Below are positions 55,818 to 64,000 of a stretch of DNA of 64,000 nt, piece by piece; position 1 is the stretch's first letter, and every line of letters starts with the position of its first letter. Below the pieces are notes generated by a model that ran no database searches, was not told where the DNA came from, and worked only from the letters and a program-made list of their open reading frames with translations. The translations under genes were made by a program, and so were the position numbers. This DNA is from Burkholderia sp. WP9 (lineage in GTDB: Bacteria > Pseudomonadota > Gammaproteobacteria > Burkholderiales > Burkholderiaceae). The stretch is taken from contig NZ_FNTG01000001.1 of the NCBI RefSeq assembly GCF_900104795.1, forward strand, positions 1,922,001 to 1,986,000, read 5' to 3'.

Positions 55818-58590
55818 AGGCGACCTCGACTGACTTGTAGTTCAGCTTGTGGCCGATATCGGCCTGCGTATCGAAACGCAGGAAATCACCGTCGCGACGC
55901 GTGGCGACAGCCTGGTTGTTGACACTGACCTTGCACTGCTGCGCGTTGGCCAGCTTGACGAACGGCTGGTAATGGCCGGCGAATTCGAAACGCATGCCCT
56001 GCGGCGTGCGCCGGAAGTTGCGCACGAAACCGTTGACTTCGCCGATATACGGCGACGCGTCTTGGGTCGCGGCGCCGCCGATCGCAAAGCGGGCGCTGCC
56101 GCCGTCGATATGGATATAGGTGCCGTCGGGGCCGTTCGCGAAACCGGTCACGCCCGAAGCGTTATCCAGCGACGGTTTGGCCGCCTGCGGCCAGTGCAGC
56201 TCGCGCACTTCGCCATTGCCGCGCACGATCCAGTCGCCCGCCTGCGGGCCCACCTCTTTCGCCACCGCGAACGTGTGCCAGTCGAGCACCTTGCGGATGT
56301 ACTCGCTCACGTAGACCGGCATGACCGGCTGCTTGAGCACCGTCGAAAAGATCTGGTCGAGCGCGCGCAACGAGGCCACCTTGGTGCCGCTGTACATGTG
56401 GTAATAGATGTCGATCGGCTTGAAGCGCAGCGGCCGGTCGGTCATCGAGAAAGTTTCGAGCACGCGCGTGAAGCCATAGAACGGGCCTTGCCAGTCGTTC
56501 GTGTAGACGTTCTCGTCCTGGTTCGGCGCATACACCTGATAGGCGCCAGGTCCCTTGTCCACGCCGATCGGCGCGATATTGGTCCAGCTATTGGCCGACT
56601 TCGTGATGACCGTGTCGCCGCCGTTGAAGTTGTAGACGCCCGCCTCGTACACCTTGCGCACCACGAAGCCCGGCGGCCGGCAGTCGCCCGACCACTGCAG
56701 AATCACCGTCTTCTTGCCGGCCGGCGCGAGACGCGTGTTGATATAGTCGATCGAACCGGTGATCTCACGGTCGATATTGAAGTGATAACCCGGAATGTTC
56801 AGCGAGAACGCCGCGTCGCCGCCTCCGCGGTCCACTTGCGCGCCGGTCTTGCTGTCCACCTGCTCCCATTGGAACGGATGCGAATACGTGTGCGTGCCGA
56901 TCTCGACGTGCGGCAGCGCGAACATCTTGCGGGCGATCTCTTCCAGACGCGGCGAGATCTCCGGATGCAGGCCCTTCGGACCGACCTCGCCTTCGATCAC
57001 CGAGAGTGTCATCGGCACCTGATAGCGGGTGAAGATCTGCTGATACAGCGCTTCGCCCGAATAGTCGGGGCCGGGGAACTCGGCGCGCGAAGCGAAACCG
57101 TCGCCGTCCACGTGCGACATGAACAGACGCCGGCCGTTTTCGGTCGTGACGCTCGGCGACGGCATGTCCTGCAAATGCAGCGCCGCTTTCATGAACGCCA
57201 TCGGCTGGATGGCCCAACGCTCCTGCTCGATGCTGTCGAGCGAGGTCACCGTGTAGGGACTCAGCGCATAGCCGCCCCACGGCGTGAGCGCGACCTGATC
57301 GAGCAGCACGCCGTTGGCCGACACGCGCAGCAACGGCTGGCTGCGTGAACCCACGCGCACGCCTTGCAGATCGCGCGGCTCCGGCTTCGGGCTGATTTCG
57401 AAGCCGACCATCGGGTCGCTCTTGACCACCGTGACCGGCGCGGCCAGCGTGCCGCCCACCGCTTGCAGATCGAGCGCCGCGCCGGCCGAACCGGCGGCGT
57501 CGAAACCGAACTGGCCGAGGAAGGCGAGCGGAATATGATCCGCCATGCGGGCGGCGACCCAGCGTTGCCACGCCTCGGGATCGGGCACCGCGCCGCGCTG
57601 GATCCACGCGACCACGCCCGCATAACGGTCTGGCGTGATGGCGTCCGGCAGACGCGACGAGAAGTCGGCGTACTCGACGTCGTAGCCCATATAGTTGAGC
57701 GGCGTGGCCAGATCGCGCACGCCGGCGCTCAGGTCGAGCGGATCTTTGGTGTCGCGGTCCTACACGACGAGAATCTTGCGCGGCAGCACTTCGATCTTGC
57801 CGATGCCGACCACGTCGCGGGCCTTGCTCGTGACATACGGCAGCATGCCGGCCGACACGACGCGCGCGGCCGTATCACGGGCGCATTGCCGGTCGTTGCG
57901 GGCGCAATACTCCAGCGACACGACAGGCACGCGGGTTTGCTGCGTGAACGCGCGGGCCGCCGCAATGCGTTGCGCGCGCAACGATTCCGCGACTTCGAGA
58001 AGCTGGCCGCCGTCGTCCACGCCGCGAATCAGCGAATCGCCGACCACCGCGTAGAGCGACTTCGCATACGGCAGCGCGTTGCGCATGACGTCGGCGCCGC
58101 CCGCCACGAGCCGCGCGTCCGGATGCGCATCATGAATACGCCCGGCCGCGGCGATGGCCGCGGGCGTGTCGAGCAGGAAGCCGCGATAGCCGCGCTGCCA
58201 CAGCGGCTCAATCTGACTGGAGAGGAAAGCCTCGGCCGAACCGGCGGACTCCGCACCGTTAGTGCGCGCGATCCACGTGGTATGAGCCAGCGGATGGGCC
58301 GCCGGATCAAAGCCGGTAGCCGGATCGACCACGACCGAGTCGAATGCCTGTAATTCGCCGACTGGCGGATTGGCCGCGTAAAAGAAAGCCAGGTTGGGCT
58401 GAGAGGAAGCAGAACTGGCGGCCGCGGCAGCGGACTGCAACGGCGCAACCTCAGCATGCGTCACGAGCGGTGCGATACCGGCCGTGCCGAGCATGACCGC
58501 AATCAAGGTGCGTGTAAGAAATCGTTCGCCCGCACTTTCGACAACCCCGCAAGAGTCCCAGCCGGCGCGCGCCCGGGTCCGCTTCTTCAT
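55807..58590 (-). pseudogene. pelA: PelA, split by an in-frame TAG: degenerate hydrolase domain plus intact deacetylase domain
   Basis: Frame of 928 codons, intact except for TAG at codon 277 (57760-57762), where LPRKILVV meets DRDTKDPLDL; a Tyr codon would be expected. The periplasmic protein deacetylates Pel. The C-terminal deacetylase keeps all four metal/catalytic residues: D495 and D497 in SHVDGDGF, H567 and H571 in GTHTYSHPF, a constant 33 below the Pseudomonas numbering I recall. The N-terminal GH166-like domain has lost about 22 and 19 residues and the NRGFE acid (here GGADV). The start at 58590 has GGGGAAA upstream. The two halves could be rejoined only by readthrough or correction of the base. 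Confidence 0.88.
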
Positions 58591-58596
58591 CGCCAA

Positions 58597-59195
58597 AATC
58601 TTTCCCCGTTCAGTCTGAACGCGAGCGGCGTTAACTCCGTATGGAGAAAATTTCCGCTAGCTGATTTTAAAGCCGGCCCAATCTGCATTATTTACACGAC
58701 GCAAATTCGACGTTGCGACGGATGCGAAACCGACTCTTTGTTTGTTTCCTGCTAAGGCCGAGCAAGATAGCACATCAGATAGGGCCGTCTCAAGCTCGCA
58801 TACGCCAATGTCTGACGCCGGACAGTTAAACAATGAAAAACGCATCCACTTGAATTGAAAGGCAAACGATTGCGCGCCGAAGTGCGAACGCTATTGCCCG
58901 ACCCGCTCCTCCAAAATCGATTCGTCAAGCGATTCGTGAATGTGTTGGTAAATCGCTGCAGCAAGTCCGATCGATACTCCGCCGAACTTCAATCCTCTGA
59001 TCAATAATCGCAAAAATTTTGAACTGGCGTGCTTTTTCGTAAAGCGTTCGATTCATTTAAATGATTTTGACAACGCACGTGTGGTACAAAAATACCGAAA
59101 AGCAAATTCCCAAAAACGATATCGGAACATCGGTCACACGCCTCTCGCTTCAAACGCGGCAAAAAAAATCGAACGGCGCCCTAAAGAAATCCGAA
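58597..59195. promoter_or_regulatory. Divergent pel / Spherulin-4 control region
   Basis: About 600 bp without a gene, markedly more AT-rich than its surroundings, between pelA (minus) and the Spherulin-4 gene (plus). It must hold the promoters of both. I could not fix -10/-35 boxes or a FleQ-type site with confidence. The right end passes into the riboswitch. Confidence 0.55.
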
Positions 59196-59302
59196 GGGAT
59201 GCCGTTAGCGCAGTTGGGCAAACCCGGAGCGATCCGGCGACGCAAAACTATAGGGACTCCCCTGCGGGAGTTCGCCAGTTGCCCGCCGTATCCACGGCGG
59301 GC
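59196..59302 (+). ncRNA. Class I cyclic-di-GMP riboswitch (GEMM-I) with overlapping hairpin
   Basis: The core matches the GEMM-I aptamer: GGGCAAACC (59216), a stem CCGGA-GCGA-TCCGG (59224-59237) with a GNRA tetraloop, GACGCAAAA (59239), CTATAGGG (59248), a second stem ACTCCC-CTGC-GGGAGT (59256-59271) and CGCCAGTTGCC (59273). The order and the CTATAGGG and GCCAG-TTGCC blocks match the Clostridioides Cd1 aptamer as I remember it. GGGCAA (59216-59221) pairs with TTGCCC (59279-59284). The latter overlaps a 9-bp hairpin GCCCGCCGT / ACGGCGGGC (59281-59302), so the two folds are mutually exclusive, as in an expression platform. There is no T run, so a translational or Rho-type mechanism is likelier. 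It sits 40 bp before the Spherulin-4 start. Confidence 0.88.
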
Positions 59303-59342
59303 CAATCGACAGCGGTTTCAAAAGACCGCGTCAGGAGGCTAC

Positions 59343-60221
59343 ATGCAAAAAAATCGGGGAATGGGTGCGGTTGCGGTTGAATTTGCATTTGCATTTGCTG
59401 CTTCGGAATCGGCGGAGAAAACCCGCCTCCTGGGCCGAACCGGCAAATGTTTGAAACGGGCCGGACTGATCGCGGGCCTGTTAGTGGGATGCCTGAACGG
59501 CACTGCCTTCGCGGCCACCACCACAACCACCAGCGTCGTCGTCCCCTCCTACTTCAACGCCACCAGTAGCGTCGCGAACTGGAACAGTCTCACGACCACG
59601 GCGCGCAAAGTGCCGACCACCGCCATTCTGAATCCGAACAGCGGCCCCGGCGTCAAGGAAGATCCGAACTATGCCGCCGCCGTCGCCAAACTGCGCGCCG
59701 CGGGCGGCAAGGTACTGGGCTATGTGTCCACGTCTTACGGCAAGCGCTCGCTGTCGGCGGTCGTGACCGACATCAACACCTATGTGGCGCTGTATAAGGT
59801 GGACGGCTTCTTCATCGACGAGATGACGTCCGACAGCCAGATGTCGCACATCCAGTTCTACCAGTCGATCTACAACTACATCAAAGGGCTGAACGCCACC
59901 TATTCGGTAACGGCCAATCCGGGCACCAACATTCCTGAGTTGTACGCCAGCCTGCCGACGGCCGACCAGTTCGTCGTGTTCGAGAGCACCGCCAAGAGCT
60001 ACGCGAAATACCAGCCGATGAGCTGGCAGGCCGCCTATCCGAAGAGCCGCTTCGTGCACATGGTGTACGGCGCGACCGCCGCGCAACTGCCGGGCGTCGT
60101 GCAATACGCGAAGGCGCACGGCGCGGGCGGCGTGTATGTGACGTCGCTGTCCGGTGGCAATCCGTATAAAGCACTGCCGCCCTACTGGAGCGATGAGGTG
60201 ACGGACGCCGCCAAGCCTTGA
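59343..60221 (+). CDS. Secreted Spherulin-4 family protein (GH135-like)
   Basis: Secreted protein of 292 residues. Long N-terminal leader with a hydrophobic segment (AGLIAGLLVGCLNGTAFA), then a barrel domain with VVVPSYFNATSSVANWNSLT, ILNPNSGPGVKEDPNYAAAV, KVLGYVSTSYGKRSLSAVVT, and the acidic pair D159-E160 in VDGFFIDEMTSDSQ. These are Spherulin-4 (GH135) signatures; the fungal member Sph3 cuts galactosaminogalactan and also Pel. The ATG at 59343 follows AGGAGG with a 4-bp gap. It is preceded by a c-di-GMP riboswitch and divergent from pelA, so its amount probably follows the same signal as Pel synthesis. Hydrolysis of Pel is inferred. Confidence 0.9.
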   Translation: MQKNRGMGAVAVEFAFAFAASESAEKTRLLGRTGKCLKRAGLIAGLLVGCLNGTAFAATTTTTSVVVPSYFNATSSVANWNSLTTTARKVPTTAILNPNSGPGVKEDPNYAAAVAKLRAAGGKVLGYVSTSYGKRSLSAVVTDINTYVALYKVDGFFIDEMTSDSQMSHIQFYQSIYNYIKGLNATYSVTANPGTNIPELYASLPTADQFVVFESTAKSYAKYQPMSWQAAYPKSRFVHMVYGATAAQLPGVVQYAKAHGAGGVYVTSLSGGNPYKALPPYWSDEVTDAAKP

Positions 60222-60230
60222 TGCGCCAAC

Positions 60231-60259
60231 TCATGGCGGCATGACTCATGCCGCCATGA
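60231..60259 (+). terminator. Perfect hairpin after the Spherulin-4 gene
   Basis: 14-bp arms TCATGGCGGCATGA / TCATGCCGCCATGA around one base, 9 bp after the stop codon. No T run; termination is inferred. A weaker hairpin with TTTT follows at 60333-60365. Confidence 0.55.
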
Positions 60260-60387
60260 TGCTAGCCGCGGCGGGCGCGATGCGTTTCGTTTCAATGTCC
60301 GTCGGTTGAGAACTGTATGTGTTGAGCGCTTTGCCCTGCCGGCGGTTTTCGTCTGCAGGGCTTTTGCGTTGCGCGCGGGGGCGCGTT

Positions 60388-60681
60388 TTATGGAAGTTTG
60401 CCGATAATCGCGCTGCACTCGTCCTTCGTAAAAGCGCGCAGCGTTCGCGTGCGGACGTTGCCGGCCGAGCCCAGCGCGTATCCGAATGACGCGAAGCTCT
60501 GCTCGTCGGGTGCTTCGATCAGCGTGACAATGTCATATTCGCCCAACGTCCAGTAGATCTCTTTCATTTCACAGCCAAAGGTCTTGGCTAATTCCGCCGC
60601 TTGACCCGCACGCTGCGGGCTGTTTTTGATGTTACGGATTCCCTGATCAGTGAATTGTGCAAGTACCACATACGTCGCCAT
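60388..60681 (-). CDS. GYD domain protein
   Basis: Protein of 97 residues with the GYD signature: MATYVVLAQFTDQGIRNIKN, EIYWTLGEYDIVTLIEAPDE and the closing RTLRAFTKDECSAIIGKLP. The fold is ferredoxin-like (dimeric alpha-beta barrel). The function is unknown. The ATG at 60681 follows AAGGGG; a longer reading from 60840 is not supported. It stands alone between the Pel block and dctA. Confidence 0.87.
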   Translation of the reverse strand: MATYVVLAQFTDQGIRNIKNSPQRAGQAAELAKTFGCEMKEIYWTLGEYDIVTLIEAPDEQSFASFGYALGSAGNVRTRTLRAFTKDECSAIIGKLP

Positions 60682-60890
60682 GACGATTCCCCTTACGATT
60701 GACACGAGACGGGATTCAGACGCGCAAGTCGGATCGCGAACGCTATTGCGCCGTTGATGCGCGAAAGCGTTCTGCGCGCAATCCAAGTGTAGGTAATGGC
60801 AACGCGCGCCACCGGATGTTTGCTGTGATGCGCGTGACAATCATCTCTCGTGTCGATTCCTCACAAGCGAATGCAACGCCCGGTGAATAC

Positions 60891-60912
60891 ACCGGCGCGA
60901 GGTCGCGCCGGT
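60891..60912 (-). terminator. Hairpin after dctA
   Basis: Perfect 10-bp stem ACCGGCGCGA / TCGCGCCGGT with a 2-nt spacer, 18 bp beyond the dctA stop. No T run. Confidence 0.4.
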
Positions 60913-60929
60913 TGATCACGGAGGTCGAT

Positions 60930-62285
60930 TCAATGCGTGCGAGGCCGGATAACGATGTCATCTGGAGGCGTCCGATCCGTCGGCGCCTGCGCGGGTAACT
61001 CCAGCGCATCGAGGTTCGTGTCGACCCTGTCGAGCATGGCGCGGGCGCGGTGCATATCGAGCGCACCTTCCCATCGCGCCACCACGATGGTCGCCACTCC
61101 GTTGCCGATCAGGTTCGTGACCGCTCGCGCCTCGTTGAGAAAGCGGTCGACACCTAACAGCAGCACCAGTCCGGACACGGGGATCTTGTGCATCGAGGCC
61201 AGCGTGGCGGCCAGTGCGACGAACCCGGCTCCGGCTACGCCCGCCGACCCTTTGGATGTCAGCAGCAGCACGCCGAGAAGCAGAAGCTGGTCCCAGATCG
61301 TCAGGTGGATGTTCAGCGCTTGCGCAACGAACATCGAAGCCATGGTCAGGTAAATCGCCGTACCGTCGGCATTGAACGTATAGCCTGTGGGCAGCACCAT
61401 CCCGACAACAGGGCGCGAGCAACCCAGCTTCTCCATTTTGATCATCATCTGCGGCAGCACTGCTTCGGTCGAAGCCGTACCGAGCGTAATGAAGATTTCG
61501 TCCTTGATGTAGCGGAGATACTTCCACAGCGACAATCCGCTCATTCGCATGACCAGTCCAAGCACGACGACCACGAAGAAAATCGAGGTCAGGTAAAGGC
61601 ACAGCATCAACTGACCGAACGATGCCAGCGTGCCGATTCCGTACTTCGCGATGGTAAATGCCATGCCGCCAAACGCGCCGACAGGCGCGACATACATCAC
61701 GATTCGCACGACGCCGAACATGCCCTGAAGGAACATGTCGAGCATGTCGACGAACGGCGCGGTACGTGGACCCAGTTTGGCGAGAGCGATCGCGAACAGC
61801 AGCGAAAAGAAAATGATCGGCAGGATATCGCCATTCGCAAACGCGCCGACAACGCTGTTCGGCACGATGCTCATGAAGAACTCGAGCATGCCGTGCTGTT
61901 GCGCCGCATGGGTGTAGGTGGAAATCGACGAACTGTCGATATGGGCGGGATCGATGTTCATACCGCTGCCCGGCTTGATGACGTTCACGACAACGAGGCC
62001 AACGGCAAGAGCAATCGTCGAGGCAACCTCGAAGTACACGAGCGCCTTGACGCCCACGCGGCCGGCCTCATGAAGATCGTTCATGCGGGCAATACCCACG
62101 ACAACGGATGCGAAGATGATCGGCGCAAGCAGCATCCGGATCAGTTTGATGAACAGATCGCCCAGTGGTTTGAGTTGAGAACCGATGTCAGGGTAGAAAT
62201 GGCCGACGAGGACACCGGCAACAATGCCAATCAGAACCTGTACGTAGAGCCTGGAAAGCGATTTTCCAATCTTTGAAACCCGCAT
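60930..62285 (-). CDS. dctA: C4-dicarboxylate:cation symporter DctA
   Basis: Inner-membrane symporter of 451 residues (DAACS family) for succinate, fumarate, malate and related acids. LIGIVAGVLVGHFYPDIGSQ, IKLIRMLLAPIIFASVVVGI, VPNSVVGAFANGDILPIIFF, the hairpin-serine region IFITLGTASTEAVLPQMMIK, and PTGYTFNADGTAIYLTMAS with the substrate-binding NADGT are all in place. The start at 62285 follows AGGAGA. It lies 163 bp after the tartrate-dehydratase-like gene on the same strand and is the likely importer of that enzyme's substrate. Confidence 0.93.
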   Translation of the reverse strand: MRVSKIGKSLSRLYVQVLIGIVAGVLVGHFYPDIGSQLKPLGDLFIKLIRMLLAPIIFASVVVGIARMNDLHEAGRVGVKALVYFEVASTIALAVGLVVVNVIKPGSGMNIDPAHIDSSSISTYTHAAQQHGMLEFFMSIVPNSVVGAFANGDILPIIFFSLLFAIALAKLGPRTAPFVDMLDMFLQGMFGVVRIVMYVAPVGAFGGMAFTIAKYGIGTLASFGQLMLCLYLTSIFFVVVVLGLVMRMSGLSLWKYLRYIKDEIFITLGTASTEAVLPQMMIKMEKLGCSRPVVGMVLPTGYTFNADGTAIYLTMASMFVAQALNIHLTIWDQLLLLGVLLLTSKGSAGVAGAGFVALAATLASMHKIPVSGLVLLLGVDRFLNEARAVTNLIGNGVATIVVARWEGALDMHRARAMLDRVDTNLDALELPAQAPTDRTPPDDIVIRPRTH

Positions 62286-62448
62286 GACTGTCTCCTATGC
62301 GTGGCATCTTCTAATGAAATTCAGGGTGAGCACTCGCAGCGGCATCCACCACCGCGGTGCGCACGGACCGAATTCTCCGGCGTTCTCTTTGTCTGTTTTT
62401 GTGAACGCCACGCCGACACACGTGCCGGCGTGTAGGGTTGCTAATGAC

Positions 62449-63615
62449 TTATGCGGACAGCTTTTGCATCTCGGCAAAGAGATCGGCCTTTCCTTCGAAG
62501 CCGATGCCCGGCAGATCGGGCATGGTGATATAGCCGTTGTCCACTTTCACGCCGTCCGGGAAACCGCCGTAGGGCTGGAAAAGGTCCGGATACGATTCGT
62601 TGCCGCCCAGCCCGAGGCCGGCGGCGATGTTCAACGACATCTGGTGTCCGCCGTGCGGAATGCAGCGGCTCGGCGACCAGCCGTGCTGATGCAGCATATC
62701 GAGCGTGCGCAGATATTCGACGAGGCCATAGCTCAACGCGCAATCGAACTGCAGCCAGTCACGATCAGGACGCATGCCGCCGTAGCGAATGAGGTTGCGA
62801 GCATCCTGCATCGAGAACAGGTCTTCGCCGGTCGCCATGGGCTTGTCGTAGTAATTGCGAAGCGTGGCCTGCAATTCGTAGTCGAGCGGATCGCCCGGTT
62901 CTTCGTACCAGAACAGGTCGTATTGCGAGAGCGCTTTGGCGTACTGGATCGCCGTGTCGAGATCGAAGCGGCCATTGGCGTCGACAGCAAGTTTCTGTCC
63001 GTCACCCAGCACGCTCAGAATCGAGTCGATGCGGCGCAGATCTTCATCGAGCGAAGCACCGCCGATTTTCTTCTTCACGACCGTATAGCCCCGGTCAATG
63101 TAGCTGCGCATTTCGTCTTTCAGCTTTCCATGGTCCTGGCCGGGATAGTAGTAACCGCCCGCCGCATAAACGAAAATCTTGCGGTCCGGTTGCCCATTAC
63201 CGTAGCGGTCAGCCAGCAACTGAAACAGCGGCTTGCCTTCGATCTTCGCCACCGCGTCCCAGATTGCCATGTCGATGGTGCCGATCGCCACCGAGCGTTC
63301 GCCATGGCCGCCCGGCTTTTCATTCGTGAACATGGTGGCCCAGATCCTGTGCGGATCGAGGTTGTCGCCGGCGTCGTTGACGAGCGTGGTGGGATCGGCT
63401 TCGAGAATGCGCGGAATGAAGCGCTCGCGCATCAGCTTGCCCTGGCCGTAGCGGCCATTGGAATTGAAGCCGTAACCGACTACCGGCTTTCCGTCGCGCA
63501 TGACATCCGTCACCACGGCGACGAGGCTCAGCGTCATCTTGCTGAAGTCGATGTAGGCATTGCGGATTGGGGAACTGATCGGAACGGTTTTTTCGCGGAT
63601 TTCAACGATTCTCAT
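62449..63615 (-). CDS. Enolase-superfamily dehydratase, D(-)-tartrate dehydratase (TarD)-like
   Basis: Enolase-superfamily (mandelate racemase branch) enzyme of 388 residues. The general-base lysines are in YTVVKKKIGGASL; Mg ligands Asp in LAVDANGRFD, Glu in YEEPGDPLD and Glu in ATGEDLFS; His in CIPHGGHQM. The length and the motifs SNGRYGQGKLMRERFIP and EKPGGHGERSVAIGTIDMAI match D-tartrate dehydratase of Bradyrhizobium, which turns D-tartrate into oxaloacetate. The start at 63615 follows AGGAGA. It is followed by dctA and divergent from a LysR gene, giving an uptake-dehydration-control module. Another acid sugar or diacid cannot be excluded. Confidence 0.88.
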   Translation of the reverse strand: MRIVEIREKTVPISSPIRNAYIDFSKMTLSLVAVVTDVMRDGKPVVGYGFNSNGRYGQGKLMRERFIPRILEADPTTLVNDAGDNLDPHRIWATMFTNEKPGGHGERSVAIGTIDMAIWDAVAKIEGKPLFQLLADRYGNGQPDRKIFVYAAGGYYYPGQDHGKLKDEMRSYIDRGYTVVKKKIGGASLDEDLRRIDSILSVLGDGQKLAVDANGRFDLDTAIQYAKALSQYDLFWYEEPGDPLDYELQATLRNYYDKPMATGEDLFSMQDARNLIRYGGMRPDRDWLQFDCALSYGLVEYLRTLDMLHQHGWSPSRCIPHGGHQMSLNIAAGLGLGGNESYPDLFQPYGGFPDGVKVDNGYITMPDLPGIGFEGKADLFAEMQKLSA

Positions 63616-63699
63616 CGCGGGGTCTCCTGAGTTTTGGGCACGTATTGCATGCGTCAGGCTGCAATGGAAACTAGCTTATCCGCGAAACGCCGCGCTAGA

Positions 63700-63738
63700 A
63701 TTCGCCTAAATTCATTTCATTTTTTACTTTAGGCGAAT
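63700..63738. promoter_or_regulatory. Probable LysR binding region (11-bp inverted repeat, 17-bp spacer)
   Basis: ATTCGCCTAAA at 63700 and its exact complement TTTAGGCGAAT at 63728, between the divergent dehydratase and LysR genes. The spacing of about 28 bp between half-site centres is consistent with two half-sites for a LysR tetramer. Confidence 0.65.
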
Positions 63739-63745
63739 AACCAGA

Positions 63746-64000
63746 GTGGCCACTGACCCGGCATCCGATTTCGAGTTTTTCATCCTCCTTGCCAGACTGA
63801 AAAGCCTGTCGGGCGCGGCGCGCGCGCTCGACCTCACCCCGCCGGCGGCAACCAAACGTCTGGGGCTGATCGAACAGAAACTGGGCGCGCGACTGGTCAA
63901 CAGAACCACGCGCAGCGTCAGCCTGACGCCGGAAGGCGAGACCTATCTGCACTATGCCGCGCAGATCGTCGGGCAGATCCGGCAGATGGAAGACGAGATA
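63746..64000 (+). CDS. LysR-family transcriptional regulator (partial, 3' end outside window)
   Basis: The first 85 codons of a LysR gene: SDFEFFILLARLKSLSGAAR, then ALDLTPPAATKRLGLIEQKL, GARLVNRTTRSVSLTPEGE and the start of the linker helix. Start taken as the GTG at 63746, since the helix-turn-helix then has the usual distance from the N terminus; there is no strong ribosome-binding site. It is divergent from the tartrate-dehydratase-like gene, and the 11-bp inverted repeat lies between them, so it is that operon's probable regulator. Confidence 0.88.
   Translation, partial: MATDPASDFEFFILLARLKSLSGAARALDLTPPAATKRLGLIEQKLGARLVNRTTRSVSLTPEGETYLHYAAQIVGQIRQMEDEI

Noticed and set aside
53052..55922. 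956-codon frame on the plus strand opposite pelB
   Set aside because: It is the Arg/His-rich antisense shadow of pelB/pelA, with no family features and no ribosome-binding site.
55807..57720. The 637-codon frame after the pelA amber codon as a separate deacetylase gene
   Set aside because: Its first possible start is a GTG inside a conserved domain without a ribosome-binding site or signal peptide; it is the rest of pelA.
58597..58760. Second GEMM riboswitch in the pelA leader (a GACGCAAA string at about 58698)
   Set aside because: The string is on the plus strand, opposite to pelA, and lacks the GGGCAAA and stem elements; the minus-strand leader shows no GEMM order.
1..64000. Insertion sequences, prophage, tRNA or rRNA genes
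   Set aside because: I saw no transposase or integrase motifs and no tRNA cloverleaf ends or rRNA signatures by reading; a tRNAscan or IS search could still find something small.

Overview
The window is GC-rich, tightly packed beta-proteobacterial chromosome. Family content (hut genes with a HutC repressor, six LysR regulators, ArgP/ArgO, DctA with a tartrate dehydratase-like enolase, a complete pel cluster) points to Burkholderiaceae, most likely Paraburkholderia. The genus is inferred from gene content and style, not from a marker gene. I see no rRNA, tRNA, CRISPR, prophage or intact insertion sequence.

Layout. 1-2.4 kb: start of a histidine-utilisation operon (hutH, partial hutC) with three HutC-like operators. 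2.4-12 kb: LysR/epimerase divergent pair, putrescine-type permease with a nitrilase-family amidase, an array of nested hairpin repeats, a LuxR-type regulator, an ArsR/SRPBCC/DUF899 operon and a purine permease. 12-18.8 kb: PRC-barrel lipoprotein with an MFS transporter; two inverted copies of a ~240-bp repeat; a second MFS gene broken by an amber codon, with an M20 amidohydrolase and its LysR regulator. 18.9-27 kb: aldehyde dehydrogenase, cupin, FAD amine oxidoreductase, NCS1 permease, LysR, type II NADH dehydrogenase. 27-40 kb: heavy-metal-type two-component system, ArgP/ArgO, several secreted or membrane proteins, quinone oxidoreductase with LysR, a 52-residue His-tailed membrane protein, Rieske oxygenase.

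40.3-60.2 kb is the most interesting part. All genes from pelA to glmS point the same way: pelA-pelB-pelC-pelD-pelE-pelF-pelG, a GH114-like lipoprotein, a free-standing GH166 (PelA-hydrolase-like) protein, galE and glmS. Divergent from pelA is a Spherulin-4 (GH135-like) secreted protein whose leader carries a recognisable class I cyclic-di-GMP (GEMM) riboswitch. One locus therefore appears to hold precursor supply (GlmS, GalE), c-di-GMP-responsive synthesis and export (PelD to PelG, PelC, PelB), deacetylation (PelA C-terminus), and three different candidate hydrolase families for alpha-1,4-galactosamine polymers. The hydrolase domain inside PelA looks degenerate, while the separate GH166 protein keeps the catalytic residues. 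As given, pelA has an in-frame TAG and pelG a one-base deletion, so the operon is either decaying or carries sequence errors.

60.4-64 kb: GYD-domain protein, then a probable D-tartrate module (dehydratase, DctA carrier, divergent LysR regulator cut by the window edge) with an 11-bp inverted repeat between the divergent genes.
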